A stretch of 64,000 nucleotides of DNA, taken from Natrinema halophilum. GTDB lineage: Archaea > Halobacteriota > Halobacteria > Halobacteriales > Natrialbaceae. Location of the stretch: positions 4,278,001 through 4,342,000 of the forward strand of contig NZ_CP058601.1 in NCBI RefSeq assembly GCF_013402815.2, written 5' to 3'. Below the pieces are notes generated by a model. That model was not told where the DNA came from, made no database searches, and was given only the letters and a program-made list of their open reading frames with translations. Positions 28,183 to 39,155 of the stretch are shown here, one piece after another. Position 1 is the stretch's first letter, and each line of letters begins with the position of its first letter. A program made the position numbers and the translations under genes.

Positions 28183-30177
28183 TCATGGCGTTCGTTCGCT
28201 GCCGTCGTCTTCGATTTCGGCCTGTATCTCGCCGACGATCTCGGGATTGCGCAGCGCGCTCGTATCGCCCAGTTCTTCGCCGTTGGCGACGTCCTCGAGC
28301 AGACGGCGCATGATCTTGCCCGATCGCGTCTTGGGGAGTTCCGGCGTGAAGACCACGGCCGTCGGTCTGGCGATCGGCCCGATCGAAGACTCGATATTTT
28401 CGAAAATCGCCTGTCGGACGGCTGTGTTCGGATCGCGGCCGCGCTCCGTGCTCACGTACGCGTAGATTTCGGTGTCACCAGTCTCGCTCGAGCGGCCGAC
28501 GACAGCGGCCTCGGCGACGCCATCGACGTCGGCGATTGCGCTTTCGATTTCCATGGTGCCCAGTCGGTGGCCGGAGACGGAGATCACGTCGTCGACCCGG
28601 CCGAGGACGGAGATGTAGCCGTCATCGTCGATGCGGGCCGTGTCACCGCTGAAGTAGCGCCACTCGTCGGCATCGGGGTCGGAGAACCGCTGCCAGTACT
28701 CGGCGACGAATCGCTCGTCGTTGTCGTACAGCGTTCTGGCCATCCCCGGCCACGGACGGGTAATCGTGAGGTAGCCGGCCTCACCCGGCGTGACCTCGTC
28801 TCCGCTCTGGTCGACGATCTCGACGTCGATTCCCGGGAGCGCCGGACCGGCGGAGCCGGGTTTCATCTCGTCGATTCCCGGCAGCGTCGAAATCGCCACG
28901 GCACCGGTTTCGGTCTGCCACCAGGTGTCGACCACTGGACAGTCGCCGCCGCCGACGTGTTCGCGGTACCAGTTCCACGGGCGGGGGCTGATCGGCTCAC
29001 CGACGGTACCGAGCAAGCGCAGGCTCGAGAGGTCGTATCCGCCCGGATACTCGGCACCCCATTTCATGAACGCACGAATGGCCGTCGGCGCCGTGTAAAA
29101 GACGTCGACGGCGTTGCGGTCGACGATCTTCCAGAGCCGATCGCGATCCGGATAATCGGGAGTTCCCTCGTACATCACCGTCGTCGTCCCCAGCGCGAGC
29201 GGGCCGTACACGATGTACGAGTGGCCGGTGATCCAGCCGATGTCGGCCGCACACCAGTAGGTGTCGGCAGGTTTTACGTCGAGAACGGCGTGACTCGTCC
29301 ACGCCACGTGGGCGAGATAACCCCCGGTTGCGTGGACGACGCCCTTCGGCTCGCCGGTCGTCCCCGACGTGTACATGAGAAACAGCATGTCCGTCGCCTT
29401 CCGGGAGACCGGCTCGACAGTTTCGCCAGCGAACTCCTCACGGAGCTCGTGATAGTCCCACTCGTCGTCGCCGAGTACGTGTGGTAAATCGTCTCCGAGC
29501 CGGTCGACGACGACTGTTCGGACGTCTTGCTCGCATCCGATACGGGCGTTGTCGGCCTTACTCTTCTGGTTGAAGGCATCTCCGCGGCGGTAGTATCCGT
29601 CACAGGTGACGAGGTACTCGCTGTCAGCAGCCGCCATTCGCGTCGCGAGTGCATCCGCCGAGAGCCCCGCAAAGACGACGCTGTGTGGTGCGCCGATCCG
29701 AGCGCAGGCCAGCATCGCGATCGGCAGTTCCGGGATCATCGGCAGGTAGATCGTGACGACGTCATCCTCTTCGACGCCGAGGTTCCGCAGGGCCGCCGCG
29801 AATTCGTTGACCTCGACGTACAGATCCCGATAGGTGTAGGTCCGTCGCTCCCCTTGCTTTCCCTCCCAGCGGATCGCCGCGTGGTTCTTTCGCCCCGCCT
29901 CGAGGTGTCGGTCGAGGCAGTTGTAGGCGGCGTTGAGCCGACCGTCCGGAAACCACCGATAAAAGGGCGCATCCGTTTCATCGAGAACGGTCTCGTATTC
30001 GTCGTCCCACGAAAGGAGGTCTGCCGCTCGCTCCCAGCACGCCGGCCAGTTCTCTGCGAACGCCTCGTAGATGCCCGGGTCCGAGACGTTCGCCTGTTCG
30101 ACGAACGACTGCGGCGGGCTGTGGGTGGCCCCCGTCAACGCGGCGGCGTCTCGGTTCCACCCGTTCCGATCGTCCAT
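28183..30177 (-). CDS. acs: Acetyl-CoA synthetase (AMP-forming), copy 2
   Basis: 664 residues, collinear with copy 1 and with the same motifs: YTSGTTGEPKGVVHATGG, WWQTETGAVAIS, GRVDDVISVSGHRLGTMEIE and TRSGKIMRRLLEDVANG. It differs in the N-terminus (MDDRNGWNRDAAALTGATHS) and in ETGA for ETGG after the Trp pair. The divergence is spread over the whole length, so it is not a recent duplicate. It may prefer another short acid such as propionate, or serve under other conditions. It lies 120 bp upstream of the Bat-like gene on the same strand. Confidence 0.93.
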   Translation of the reverse strand: MDDRNGWNRDAAALTGATHSPPQSFVEQANVSDPGIYEAFAENWPACWERAADLLSWDDEYETVLDETDAPFYRWFPDGRLNAAYNCLDRHLEAGRKNHAAIRWEGKQGERRTYTYRDLYVEVNEFAAALRNLGVEEDDVVTIYLPMIPELPIAMLACARIGAPHSVVFAGLSADALATRMAAADSEYLVTCDGYYRRGDAFNQKSKADNARIGCEQDVRTVVVDRLGDDLPHVLGDDEWDYHELREEFAGETVEPVSRKATDMLFLMYTSGTTGEPKGVVHATGGYLAHVAWTSHAVLDVKPADTYWCAADIGWITGHSYIVYGPLALGTTTVMYEGTPDYPDRDRLWKIVDRNAVDVFYTAPTAIRAFMKWGAEYPGGYDLSSLRLLGTVGEPISPRPWNWYREHVGGGDCPVVDTWWQTETGAVAISTLPGIDEMKPGSAGPALPGIDVEIVDQSGDEVTPGEAGYLTITRPWPGMARTLYDNDERFVAEYWQRFSDPDADEWRYFSGDTARIDDDGYISVLGRVDDVISVSGHRLGTMEIESAIADVDGVAEAAVVGRSSETGDTEIYAYVSTERGRDPNTAVRQAIFENIESSIGPIARPTAVVFTPELPKTRSGKIMRRLLEDVANGEELGDTSALRNPEIVGEIQAEIEDDGSERTP

Positions 30178-30353
30178 ATTTCGTGCGAATCGTAGTCGGA
30201 CAGCGGAATAAACGTTCCTCCGAATCGCCGTCCAGCGTGCGATTTGTGACCCCCGACTGCGGTGTGCGATCCGTGAAATTCAGGGTGGGCGCTTTCACAG
30301 ATCGTATTCGGCAATCGTCTCCCCCGTTGCTGTCCAGCCGGTTGCATTCGCCG

Positions 30354-30854
30354 TCAAAGGCCGTTCTGGGTCGAATCGATATCGGCCATGTCGTCCGGAT
30401 CGGCGTCGCTGTCGGGTTCGCGAACCACGTAGACGTCGTAGCGCTGATCGTTTGCGACGGGGCTCCCGACGCTGGACTGGGGTGCGATGACCGAGCCGGC
30501 GTTCTCGGAGCCGATGAAGACGACCGAGGCCTCGATTTCGCCGGCGATCCGCCGAATTTCGCGAACGACGTTCGTCGTCGACGTCGCAGTTGGCTCGTCG
30601 GAACTCACCCGTTCGATTCGAACGGTCGCTGCCGGTGCAACCTCGGTGGCGCGACGGTTCATCCCTTCGGCGATCGCTTCCGGATCGAACGGTTCGCCCT
30701 CCGTAATCCACCCTCGATCCCGAGCATATCCGGCATCGTCCGGAATGACCGTCACCACGATGACCTCCTCGTCGAGCAGGTCGCCGAACGTCGACGCGCG
30801 CTCGAGCGCTTTCGTCGCTAACTCCGATCCGTCGAACGGAACGAGCAGTGACAT
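30354..30854 (-). CDS. UspA-family protein with a degenerate nucleotide loop
   Basis: 166 residues opening MSLLVPFDGSELATKALERA. The usual G-x2-G-x9-G-S/T signature is replaced by FIGSENAGSVIAPQSSVGSP, so ATP binding may be weak or absent. The C-terminus has a polar tail DSDADPDDMADIDSTQNGL. It sits between an acs gene and a canonical UspA, all on the minus strand. Confidence 0.82.
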   Translation of the reverse strand: MSLLVPFDGSELATKALERASTFGDLLDEEVIVVTVIPDDAGYARDRGWITEGEPFDPEAIAEGMNRRATEVAPAATVRIERVSSDEPTATSTTNVVREIRRIAGEIEASVVFIGSENAGSVIAPQSSVGSPVANDQRYDVYVVREPDSDADPDDMADIDSTQNGL

Positions 30855-30955
30855 ACGGCTACGTCACACAACCGCGAAGGTAAGTGTTCTCCCTCCATCA
30901 CTCGGGGTGGCATCCATACTGTCGGTTCCTGCCGGGCTCACCCTGTCGTTCGTAC

Positions 30956-31408
30956 TCAGGCCGACCCGGTAGAAGACGCACTCGAGTTCCCGACGACCAG
31001 TACCGTCCGATCTGCGACCCTGACGACTCTGTCCACGGTGCTTCCGAGCAATGCACCTTTGAAGGAAGACCGGCCGCGCGCTCCGACCACGACCACATCG
31101 ATATCCGTCGCTGTCGCGTACTGGAGGATCTCTTCGTGGGGAACACCGGTTCGAACCGTTGTCTCGACGGCCACGCCGGCATTCGCCGCCCGCGCTTCGA
31201 GTTCCTCGAGCCAGCCCGCAGCCCGCTCTCGAAGGTGTTGTTCGGCCTCTTCAGGGTCGATTATACCCGTGTCGTATGCAGTTCGGTCGTCGACGACGGC
31301 GATTCCGTACAGCGATGCGTCGAATCGCTCGGCGAGTTCGACTGCGTGGTCGACGGCGGTCGACGCGGTCTCGCTTCCGTCGGTCGCGACCAGTATGGAA
31401 TCGTACAT
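30956..31408 (-). CDS. Universal stress protein (UspA family)
   Basis: 150 residues from the ATG at 31406-31408. Opens MYDSILVATDGSETASTAVD and has an ATP-binding signature VVVGARGRSSFKGALLGSTV. It is one of three Usp genes in the acetate locus. The frame is open upstream to 31522, but the extension is not protein-like. Confidence 0.9.
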   Translation of the reverse strand: MYDSILVATDGSETASTAVDHAVELAERFDASLYGIAVVDDRTAYDTGIIDPEEAEQHLRERAAGWLEELEARAANAGVAVETTVRTGVPHEEILQYATATDIDVVVVGARGRSSFKGALLGSTVDRVVRVADRTVLVVGNSSASSTGSA

Positions 31409-31647
31409 GCGTACCGATAGGGGTTGCTGTGAGATAGTACTGTGGCTCTCGGGATGGCGAACTGACCCTGATCCAATTCCGCACGGTGCTGCGAGCAGGG
31501 GTAGAGACGGTGAACGCGACAACAGTGTGCTTCGAGACTAGATCAAGGGGCCCCGCAAACCGGGCCCAGCCTGATCCATCGGCTTTCGAGTCGCGCAAAC
31601 GGACAGCGAGCGTCACGGAGTGCTGTGTCGACTGTTACTCCGGACGG

Positions 31648-32385
31648 TCAGCCGCCCTCGCCTCGTCGCCTCGACTCCTCGGTCGCGACCCCTCGTGCAG
31701 CCGTCGCCTTCACAGAGGCGACGACTGACCGACCGGACTCCAGTCCGAGTGCCTCGACGCTCCGACGCGTGACGAGCGCCACGAGCTCGGGGAGCTCGTC
31801 GCCGGCTGTCGGTTCGTTTTCGAGTTCGATTCCTACTCGAGCGACGGCGTTGCCGGTCTCGAGCCACGAGACAGTTCCCGGAAAGCGGTTGCGGACGCTG
31901 GTTCCGTCGGCCGGCGGTGCGTCGCTCGGAGCGTGAAGGCTGACCGCGTCAGATCGAATCGACACGGCAACGGATGGGGTGTCCGCGGGAACGACCGCGA
32001 GGACCGTCCCCGCACCCGTCTCGACGGTTGCGAGTTCTCCGTCGCGTTCGACCACTGTTCCCGAAAGCACCGACTCGTCGACGCGAGCGACGCCCTCGTA
32101 GGCCGCGACCAGCCGGTCGAATCGCTCGAGGAGACTCCGGGCCGCCTCCGTCAACGAACTGCCGCCCCCATCGGCCCCACCGCGAGTGCGCTGTACCAGA
32201 GGCCCGACCGAGTCCTCGAGCGCGACGACCCGTTGTTGGAGGCGCGGATACGACCGCTCGAGTGCGTCGGCCGCGCCGGACAGCGAACCACAGTCGTCGA
32301 TGGCGCGCAGCATCTCGACGTCGGTGCGATCGACGGTCACGTCGTCGATTCGCAGGTAGGGATCGAACTCCTTTTCCATGGTCAT
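31648..32385 (-). CDS. ModE/LysR-type HTH regulator with TOBE domain (molybdate/tungstate responsive)
   Basis: 245 residues (MTMEKEFDP; an alternative ATG two codons later). The N-terminal winged helix [20 protein letters not shown], then [20 protein letters not shown] is the ModE/LysR type. After a Gly-rich loop [18 protein letters not shown] come two TOBE/MOP-like parts, [20 protein letters not shown], and [20 protein letters not shown] with [13 protein letters not shown] domains bind molybdate or tungstate. It is divergent from the Tup transporter operon and very likely represses or tunes it in response to the oxyanion. Confidence 0.85.
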   Translation of the reverse strand: MTMEKEFDPYLRIDDVTVDRTDVEMLRAIDDCGSLSGAADALERSYPRLQQRVVALEDSVGPLVQRTRGGADGGGSSLTEAARSLLERFDRLVAAYEGVARVDESVLSGTVVERDGELATVETGAGTVLAVVPADTPSVAVSIRSDAVSLHAPSDAPPADGTSVRNRFPGTVSWLETGNAVARVGIELENEPTAGDELPELVALVTRRSVEALGLESGRSVVASVKATAARGVATEESRRRGEGG

Positions 32386-32551
32386 CGGTGGATCACACGG
32401 CGGGTCCGGCACCTCGAGTGAGGAACCGCTCGAATTCGGATTCGTGTTCGGATGGTAAGTTCGTTTGCATCGAATCCACCGAGCGCGACAACCACAGAAC
32501 GCGGATCGATTGCCGAGTCCTCACTCGAAGATTCGGTTCGACCTGCATGCA

Positions 32552-32561
32552 AAGGTATTTG
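32552..32561 (+). promoter_or_regulatory. TATA box of the tungstate transporter operon
   Basis: AAGGTATTTG lies about 29 bp before the ATG at 32586, indicating a leaderless transcript. The 200 bp between the divergent regulator and the operon should hold the operator; no clear palindrome was found. Confidence 0.5.
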
Positions 32562-32585
32562 TGGAGCCTTTCCATCGATGTTCCC

Positions 32586-33515
32586 ATGGCGATACAACGA
32601 CGACGGTTCGTCGCAGCTGTGGGGACAGGTGCGCTCGCCGGACTCGCGGGCTGCTCGGGGTTGACCGGGAAAACGGACGATGGGAATCCGACCGTCGCCG
32701 GCGAGACGCTGACGTTGACGACGACGACGAGTACGTACGATACAGGCTTACTTGGCGAACTCAACGTGCCATTTCAGGACATGTACGGTGTAACGGTCGA
32801 CTCCGTCGCAAAGGGGACCGGGGCAGCCCTCGAGACGGCACGGAACGGTGATTCGGACGTCGTGATGGTACACGCCCGATCGCTGGAGGACGAATTCATG
32901 CGCGAGGGATACGGCGTGAACCGTCGCGACCTCATGTTCAACGACTTCGTCATCGTCGGACCGGAGTCCGATCCAGCCGGCATCCAGGGCACGAGTTCGG
33001 CGGCCGACGCGTTCGCAACGATCGCGGATTCACAGGCGGCGTTCGTCTCTCGAGGGGACAACTCCGGAACGCACACCAAGGAACTCATCGTCTGGGACCA
33101 GGCCGGCGTCGAACCGGGCGGTGACTGGTATCAGGAAACCGGTCAGGGAATGGGCGAGGTGTTGAATATTGCCAACCAACAGAGCGCGTACACTCTCTCG
33201 GACCGGGGAACCTTCCTCTCGCAGCGATCCGAGATCGACCTCACGATCCTCGTTCAGGGACCGATCGAGGGCGGTCCGGAACTCCTCGCCAATCCGTACG
33301 GGGTCATCGCGGTCAATCCGGCAGTTCACGAGAACGTCAATTACGACCTGGCGATGGCCTACATCGGGTATCTCACGAGTCCGCAGGCACAGGACCTCAT
33401 CGAAAATTACGAAGCGAACGGGGAGCAGTTGTTCTTCCCCCGTGCCCTCTCCGAGGAACCGAACTTCCAGCAGTACGTTCCGGAAGGCTGGAGTGGGACT
33501 AACTCAGACAGGTAA
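32586..33515 (+). CDS. tupA: Tungstate-type ABC transporter substrate-binding lipoprotein
   Basis: 309 residues. The N-terminus [19 protein letters not shown] has a twin-arginine motif (RRR), followed by a lipobox Cys in LAGCSGL, so it is a Tat-exported lipoprotein. The mature part begins with [20 protein letters not shown], the TTTS segment that marks TupA and separates it from phosphate and molybdate binders. Later come [17 protein letters not shown] and [17 protein letters not shown]. It captures tungstate outside the cell for the permease. The operon order binding protein, permease, ATPase is standard. Confidence 0.88.
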   Translation: MAIQRRRFVAAVGTGALAGLAGCSGLTGKTDDGNPTVAGETLTLTTTTSTYDTGLLGELNVPFQDMYGVTVDSVAKGTGAALETARNGDSDVVMVHARSLEDEFMREGYGVNRRDLMFNDFVIVGPESDPAGIQGTSSAADAFATIADSQAAFVSRGDNSGTHTKELIVWDQAGVEPGGDWYQETGQGMGEVLNIANQQSAYTLSDRGTFLSQRSEIDLTILVQGPIEGGPELLANPYGVIAVNPAVHENVNYDLAMAYIGYLTSPQAQDLIENYEANGEQLFFPRALSEEPNFQQYVPEGWSGTNSDR

Positions 33516-33517
33516 CC

Positions 33518-34237
33518 GTGCTTGTCGGTACGCTCACACCCGTCGCGACGCCGTTCCTCGTGGACATCCCTTTCGATACGGTGTACGTTCGGAGCATCAT
33601 CGTCGTCTCGTTGTACGTCAGCGTTATCGCCGTCCTGTTGAGCGCCGCCGTGAGCCTGCCAATCGCGCTGATCGTGGGATTTTCCAGGTTCCCGGGAAAG
33701 CGGTTTCTCACGTCGGTCATCAACACGGGAATGGGCTTCCCGAGCGTGGTCGTCGGGTTACTGGTCCTGTTTCTCGTCTCGAATCAGGGTCCGCTCGGCG
33801 AGTTCGAACTCGTGTTCACGAAGCGGGCGATGATCATGTCGCAGTTCGTCCTCGCGACGCCGCCGATAACCGCCATCAGCCTCGCAGCGATTGCCGGCGT
33901 CGATCAGAACGTTCGCGACGCCGCCCACGCTCTCGGGGGGACTCGCGTTGACGTCGCGCTCGTGACAATCAAGGAAGCTCGCTACGGGATCGCGACGGCG
34001 GTGCTTGCCGGATTCGGACGTGCGATCAGCGAAGTCGGCTCCGTTCTCATCGTCGGCGGGAACATCGCCGGGGCGGATGGCGTCTCGAAAACCCGAACGC
34101 TGACGACCGCCATCTCGCTCGAGGCCCGTCAGGGCCGATACGAGACGGCGATGGTTCTCGGCGGGATACTGTTTATCCTCGTCTTGCTCGTCAACGCGGT
34201 GGTCGTTCGCCTCGGCGACCAAGGGGTGCAACGGTGA
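33518..34237 (+). CDS. tupB: Tungstate ABC transporter permease
   Basis: 239 residues with a GTG start at 33518, two bases after the binding-protein stop. About five or six helices: [35 protein letters not shown], and [18 protein letters not shown]. The cytoplasmic EAA loop is present as [20 protein letters not shown]. It forms the membrane channel with the TupC ATPase, whose start overlaps its end by four bases. Confidence 0.88.
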   Translation: MLVGTLTPVATPFLVDIPFDTVYVRSIIVVSLYVSVIAVLLSAAVSLPIALIVGFSRFPGKRFLTSVINTGMGFPSVVVGLLVLFLVSNQGPLGEFELVFTKRAMIMSQFVLATPPITAISLAAIAGVDQNVRDAAHALGGTRVDVALVTIKEARYGIATAVLAGFGRAISEVGSVLIVGGNIAGADGVSKTRTLTTAISLEARQGRYETAMVLGGILFILVLLVNAVVVRLGDQGVQR

Positions 34238-35016
34238 TGACCCGTTCGGCAGTGATCCGAGCTGCGGACGTCTCGCTTTCGTACGGAACCGAACAGGTGC
34301 TGCGGGACGTGTCGCTCTCGGTCGACCCCGGCGAGGTAGTCGCCGTTATCGGCCCCTCGGGCGTCGGGAAAACGACGTTACTTCGCATTTTAGCCCTTTC
34401 TCTCGAACCCGAGGAGGGGACCGTCGAACTCGACGGAACAGACGCGTGGGCCGTCGACGACGCCGAGCGACTCTCGATGCGGCGGCGAATCGGAATGGTG
34501 TTTCAGGATGCGAGCCTGTTCGACGCATCGGTCGAACGAAACGTGGAATACGGGCTCCGAGTGCGTCGATCGTGGTCGACGCGACTCCGCGACAGTCTCC
34601 GATCCGCCGTTCGCTCCAATGGCACGGCCGACGCCGTTCGGGAGTCACTCGAAGTCGTTGGGCTTGCGAACGACCTCGAGCAGCAGACGTCGTCGCTGTC
34701 GGGCGGGGAAGCCCAGCGCGTGTCGTTCGCTCGAGCCCTGGCGTACGAACCGGACGTGCTCCTCCTCGATGAGCCGACGTCTGACCTGGACCCGAGAAAC
34801 ACGGCGGTCATCGAGGACGCGATAGGCGAGGCGCGCGAGCGGGGAATCGGAATCGTCATCGCGACCCACGATATGCACCAGGCAGAGCGCGTAGCCGATC
34901 GCGTTGCAGTGTTACTCGACCACCGTCTCACCGAAGTCGGGCCGACGGAGCAGATCTTCGAGAATCCGTCCGAAGACCGAACGCGGAAATTCATCTCCGG
35001 CGAACTTATCTACTGA
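34234..35016 (+). CDS. tupC: Tungstate ABC transporter ATP-binding protein
   Basis: 260 residues. Walker A is [14 protein letters not shown], the Q-loop is in [11 protein letters not shown], the signature is [20 protein letters not shown], Walker B is [12 protein letters not shown] and the H-loop is [14 protein letters not shown]. The ATG overlaps the permease stop (ATGA), so translation is coupled. It has no C-terminal TOBE domain; oxyanion sensing is left to the divergent regulator. Confidence 0.9.
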   Translation: MMTRSAVIRAADVSLSYGTEQVLRDVSLSVDPGEVVAVIGPSGVGKTTLLRILALSLEPEEGTVELDGTDAWAVDDAERLSMRRRIGMVFQDASLFDASVERNVEYGLRVRRSWSTRLRDSLRSAVRSNGTADAVRESLEVVGLANDLEQQTSSLSGGEAQRVSFARALAYEPDVLLLDEPTSDLDPRNTAVIEDAIGEARERGIGIVIATHDMHQAERVADRVAVLLDHRLTEVGPTEQIFENPSEDRTRKFISGELIY

Positions 35017-35367
35017 CTGCTTCGGTCTTCGGGATCGCACCAGCTCCGTCTCGTTCCGGCCGGCCACAGGCGCGTCTCGAGCGAGTCAGGTCGTCGAGAG
35101 GGACCAACGTTCGCCTTGCCGGGCAGAACTGGAGATCTATCCGTTGTGTCCGCCTTCTGGATCGAGGACGTCCTCGTCGACACGGGCGAAGAGTCGATAC
35201 CGGCTGACGACCGGTCGAGGAGACCGACCGTTGTCGAGACAATACACGGTGAGCTGTATCGGACGAATGCGAAAAAGACGAATTCATCCGGAAACCAATG
35301 CACGAATTGTCGCTGAAGTGTCGGAGAACTACCGGATACAATAACACTCACCCTACAAAAATTCGAA

Positions 35368-35499
35368 ATGCTCAAAGAAACCGTTCGGTACGAGTGCGAA
35401 GATTGCGACTACGAAGTCGAGCGGAAATACGTCGATACGGACGGTGATGACCTCGTGTGTCCCGAGTGTGGAAGCAAGCGGGTACACCTGGATGACTAA
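35368..35499 (+). CDS. Small zinc-ribbon protein (43 aa)
   Basis: A complete short frame, ATG at 35368 and TAA at 35497. Product MLKETVRYECEDCDYEVERK, then VCPECGSKRVHLDD at the end. Two CxxC pairs (residues 10-13 and 33-36) form a rubredoxin-like or zinc-ribbon fold. It lies 136 bp before copA on the same strand and might be co-regulated with it. Function unknown. Confidence 0.8.
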   Translation: MLKETVRYECEDCDYEVERKYVDTDGDDLVCPECGSKRVHLDD

Positions 35500-35634
35500 C
35501 GGACGACTCCGAGAAGTGGGTGCATGAGTAAGGGTGCCACTGGCGATTCACTTTTGAATCGAAAGTCTACTTGCACCTATGGGAAGTAATCGAAAGGGCA
35601 AACCGATTGAATAAGCGGTCCGTATATACACGTA

Positions 35635-38289
35635 ATGAGTCAGCGCCGAAGTCACGTCGACATCCAGGGGATGAGTTGCGCGAACTGCTCGCAGACTATC
35701 GCCGACGGCGTCGAGTCCCTCGAGGGGGTCTCGGAGGCGAACATCAACTTCGCGACCGACGAGGGGAGCGTGGAGTACGACCCGGACGAGGTCTCGTTGG
35801 ACCAGATATACGGCGCAATCGAAGACGCCGGATACTCGCCGGTCACGGACTCGGTGACGATAGGCATCACCGATATGTCGTGTGCGAACTGTTCCGAAAC
35901 GGTCCAGGAGGCGCTCGAAGAAACGTCGGGCGTCGTCCGGGCCGACGTCAACTTTGCGACTGACGAAGCACAGGTTTCGTACAATCCGGCCGAAGCAACG
36001 GTCACGGACTTCTACGACGCCATCGAGGATGCGGGCTATGCGCCCGTCCGTGAGGCCGGCGATTCAGAGGGGGCGTCGGAGGACGACGCTCGCGAGGCCG
36101 CCCGCCAAGAAGAGATCCAGCGACAACTGCGACTGACCCTGTTCGGTGCGGCGCTCTCGGCACCGCTCCTGTTCTTCCTCGTCGAGAAGTTGCTGCTTGG
36201 CGGCGGCATCGTCCCGGAGACGGTGTTCGGCGTCGAGTTCGGGTGGGTCGAGTTCCTGCTTGCGACGCCCGTCCAGTTCGTCCTCGGGTGGCCGTTCTAC
36301 AAGAACTCCTACAAGGCGCTCGTCACGAACGGCCGCGCCAACATGGACGTCCTCATTGCGCTTGGATCGACCACCGCGTACGTCTATTCCGTTACGGTGC
36401 TCTCGGGGCTGATCGCCGGCGGCATGTACTTCGACACGGCGGCGCTGATCCTCGTGTTCATCACGCTCGGAAACTACCTCGAGGCCCGCTCGAAAGGACA
36501 GGCCGGCGAGGCGCTCCGGAAGCTCCTCGAAATGGAAGCCGAGACGGCCACCGTCGTCGACGAGGACGGCAACGAAGAGACCGTTCCGCTCGAGGACGTC
36601 CGAACCGGCGACCGGATGAAGGTTCGCCCCGGCGAAAAGATTCCGACCGACGGGGTCGTCGTGGAGGGCCAAAGCGCAGTCGACGAGTCGATGGTCACCG
36701 GCGAGTCCGTCCCCGTCGAGAAAGGAGAAGGCGACGAGGTAGTCGGCTCGACGATAAACGAGAACGGCGTCCTCGTCGTCGAAGCGACGAAAGTCGGAGA
36801 GGACACTGCCCTCCAGCAGATCGTCCAGACGGTCAAGGAGGCCCAGTCCCGTCAACCGGACATCCAGAATCTCGCGGATCGCATTTCGGCGTACTTCGTC
36901 CCGGCCGTCATCGCGAACGCCCTTCTCTGGGGGACCGCCTGGTTCCTGTTCCCCCAGGCACTCGCTGGATTCGTCGACTGGCTCCCGCTCTGGGGGCTCG
37001 TCGCGGGTGGTCCCGGTGTCGCCGGCGGCGCGGTTTCGGTGTTCGAATTTGCCGTCATCGTCTTCGCGTCGTCGGTGCTGATCGCGTGCCCCTGCGCACT
37101 GGGATTGGCGACGCCGGCCGCGACCATGGTCGGGACTACCATCGGCGCACAGAACGGCGTACTGTTCAAGGGCGGCGACGTGCTCGAACGCGCGAAGGAT
37201 GTCGATACGGTCGTCTTCGATAAAACGGGAACGCTCACGAAAGGCGAGATGGAGTTGACCGACGTCGTCGTGTTCGACGACGGACAGCCGGTCGCCGACG
37301 GCGGTTCCGCGAGCGAAGCGACCGGGTCCCCGTCGGACGAGCGACCCGACGGCGGCGCAGTGACCATCCGTGACCGCCTCAGCGAAGACGACGTCCTTCG
37401 GCTGGCTGCGACGGCCGAAAGCGGTAGCGAACACCCGCTCGCGCGAGCCATCGTCGACGGCGCAAAAGACCGCGGCATCGACGTGACGGACCCCGGTGAC
37501 TTCGAAAACGTCCCCGGACACGGTATCCGCGCCACGGTCGAGGGGAGCGAGGTGCTCGTCGGGAACCGCAAGTTGCTCCGTGACAACGACATCGATCCCT
37601 CGCCCGCCGCAGAAACGATGGAACGCCTCGAGAACGAAGGCAAAACCGCCATGCTCGTCGCTCGCGTGCCGGCCGACTCCACCGAGGGGGAACTCATCGG
37701 CGTCGTCGCCGACGCCGACACGGTCAAAGAGAGCGCCAAAGATGCGGTGAGGGATCTACAGACGCGCGGGGTCGACGTGATGATGATAACGGGCGACAAC
37801 GAGCGGACCGCTCGCTCCGTCGCTGAACAGGTCGGTATCGACCCCGAGAACGTCCGCGCCGAGGTCCTGCCCGAAGACAAATCGGACGCCGTCGAAGCGA
37901 TCCAGAACGACGGCCGTCAGGCGATGATGGTCGGCGACGGCGTCAACGACGCACCCGCGCTCGCCGTCGCGTACGTTGGCACGGCCATCGGATCGGGGAC
38001 GGACGTCGCCATCGAGGCGGCAGACGTCACCCTGATGCGTGATGACCCGCTGGACGTGGTCAAGGCCATCCGCATCTCGGACGCGACGCTCGCCAAAATC
38101 AAGCAGAACCTCGTGTGGGCGCTCGGATACAATACGGCGATGATCCCACTCGCGTCGCTCGGTCTGCTCCAGCCCGTGCTGGCAGCCGGTGCGATGGCGT
38201 TCTCCTCGGTCTCGGTGCTTACGAACAGTCTCCTATTCAGGCGGTACACCCCCGATCGAGACTACAAACTGCTCGGCCGGCTGCGTTGA
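35635..38289 (+). CDS. copA: Copper-translocating P1B-type ATPase
   Basis: 884 residues. Two N-terminal heavy-metal-binding domains carry GMSCANCS (Cys15, Cys18) and DMSCANCS (Cys83, Cys86). The membrane domain includes the ion-binding CPC motif in [19 protein letters not shown] (Cys485, Cys487). The phosphorylated Asp is D529 in [11 protein letters not shown], the ATP domain has SEHPLARAI, and the late motif is [13 protein letters not shown]. It pumps monovalent copper out of the cell; CPC with two CxxC HMA domains supports Cu(I). An inserted acidic loop ([20 protein letters not shown]) in the nucleotide domain is typical of haloarchaea. Confidence 0.95.
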   Translation: MSQRRSHVDIQGMSCANCSQTIADGVESLEGVSEANINFATDEGSVEYDPDEVSLDQIYGAIEDAGYSPVTDSVTIGITDMSCANCSETVQEALEETSGVVRADVNFATDEAQVSYNPAEATVTDFYDAIEDAGYAPVREAGDSEGASEDDAREAARQEEIQRQLRLTLFGAALSAPLLFFLVEKLLLGGGIVPETVFGVEFGWVEFLLATPVQFVLGWPFYKNSYKALVTNGRANMDVLIALGSTTAYVYSVTVLSGLIAGGMYFDTAALILVFITLGNYLEARSKGQAGEALRKLLEMEAETATVVDEDGNEETVPLEDVRTGDRMKVRPGEKIPTDGVVVEGQSAVDESMVTGESVPVEKGEGDEVVGSTINENGVLVVEATKVGEDTALQQIVQTVKEAQSRQPDIQNLADRISAYFVPAVIANALLWGTAWFLFPQALAGFVDWLPLWGLVAGGPGVAGGAVSVFEFAVIVFASSVLIACPCALGLATPAATMVGTTIGAQNGVLFKGGDVLERAKDVDTVVFDKTGTLTKGEMELTDVVVFDDGQPVADGGSASEATGSPSDERPDGGAVTIRDRLSEDDVLRLAATAESGSEHPLARAIVDGAKDRGIDVTDPGDFENVPGHGIRATVEGSEVLVGNRKLLRDNDIDPSPAAETMERLENEGKTAMLVARVPADSTEGELIGVVADADTVKESAKDAVRDLQTRGVDVMMITGDNERTARSVAEQVGIDPENVRAEVLPEDKSDAVEAIQNDGRQAMMVGDGVNDAPALAVAYVGTAIGSGTDVAIEAADVTLMRDDPLDVVKAIRISDATLAKIKQNLVWALGYNTAMIPLASLGLLQPVLAAGAMAFSSVSVLTNSLLFRRYTPDRDYKLLGRLR

Positions 38290-38373
38290 TCGCTGGTCGA
38301 CGATCGCTGTCACCTCGCGGCGAATGCGTCGTCGAACCCCAGCGTTAAGCCTCTCCGCGAAATAGTGGATTGC

Positions 38374-38790
38374 ATGGATTATACAATACAACAGTCCGTG
38401 TCCGGTAGCTTCGAAGACGTCGTCGACGCGACAGTCGCTGCGCTCGACGAGGAGGGGTTCGGCGTCCTCTGCGATATCGACGTGCAGGCGACGCTCGAGA
38501 AGAAACTCGGCGAGGAGTTTCGCAAGTACAGAATTCTCGGCGCGTGTAACCCGGGTCTTGCACACGAGGGACTCTCGGAAGAGATCGAACTCGGTGCTCT
38601 TCTCCCCTGTAACGTCATCGTTTACGAAACTGACGACGGCACCGTCGTGGTCAGCGCAGTCGACCCGAATCGGCTCGTCGGCGTCGCGGACAACGCCGAA
38701 CTCGACTCGATCGCAACCGAAGTCCGCGACCGGTTCGATCGCGCGCTTTCGGCCGTCGCAGACGAAATCGATGCCGCATCCGCGGACTGA
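38374..38790 (+). CDS. DUF302 family protein
   Basis: 138 residues from the ATG at 38374 (a GTG nine bases upstream is possible). The DUF302 core reads VSGSFEDVVDATVAALDEEG, FGVLCDIDVQATLEKKLG, then ILGACNPGLAHEGL and GALLPCNVIVYETDDGTVVV. The conserved GACNP and LPCN Cys residues are both present. DUF302 proteins often sit with thiol-redox and copper genes; function unknown. It is 85 bp after copA and likely in the same transcription unit. Confidence 0.88.
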   Translation: MDYTIQQSVSGSFEDVVDATVAALDEEGFGVLCDIDVQATLEKKLGEEFRKYRILGACNPGLAHEGLSEEIELGALLPCNVIVYETDDGTVVVSAVDPNRLVGVADNAELDSIATEVRDRFDRALSAVADEIDAASAD

Positions 38791-39155
38791 TTCGCGACGG
38801 CTCCGCCGGCAACTCGACACTGCTATTACCGTTTTCTGCTCGTCAGGACAGTCGCCGCCACACGGTACTCACGAGAGGATAGATTCGGTGCCACAGAGGG
38901 TGGCGCAATAGGCGGGACACGAACTGTAGACGCTCGAAGCGACCTCACCGACGAGGCGGACGACGTTCATCGGAACGCCCTCGTGCAGTCTCCATACCAC
39001 GTCGAGCACGCAGCGATGGGCCAGCCCGTGGACTCGGAGAGCCGATTCCGTTTCGTGTGGTCACTCGTCACTGCCGAAGAGCAGCGTTTGAATCGAAGCT
39101 TCGGGCCCTCCGCAGGTTATGGTTTTGGGTACGAATGTAGATACGACCCAACACC

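Noticed and set aside
36064-37521. 485-codon frame antisense to copA
   Set aside because: A shadow of the high-GC copA codon pattern; copA itself has all motifs on the other strand.
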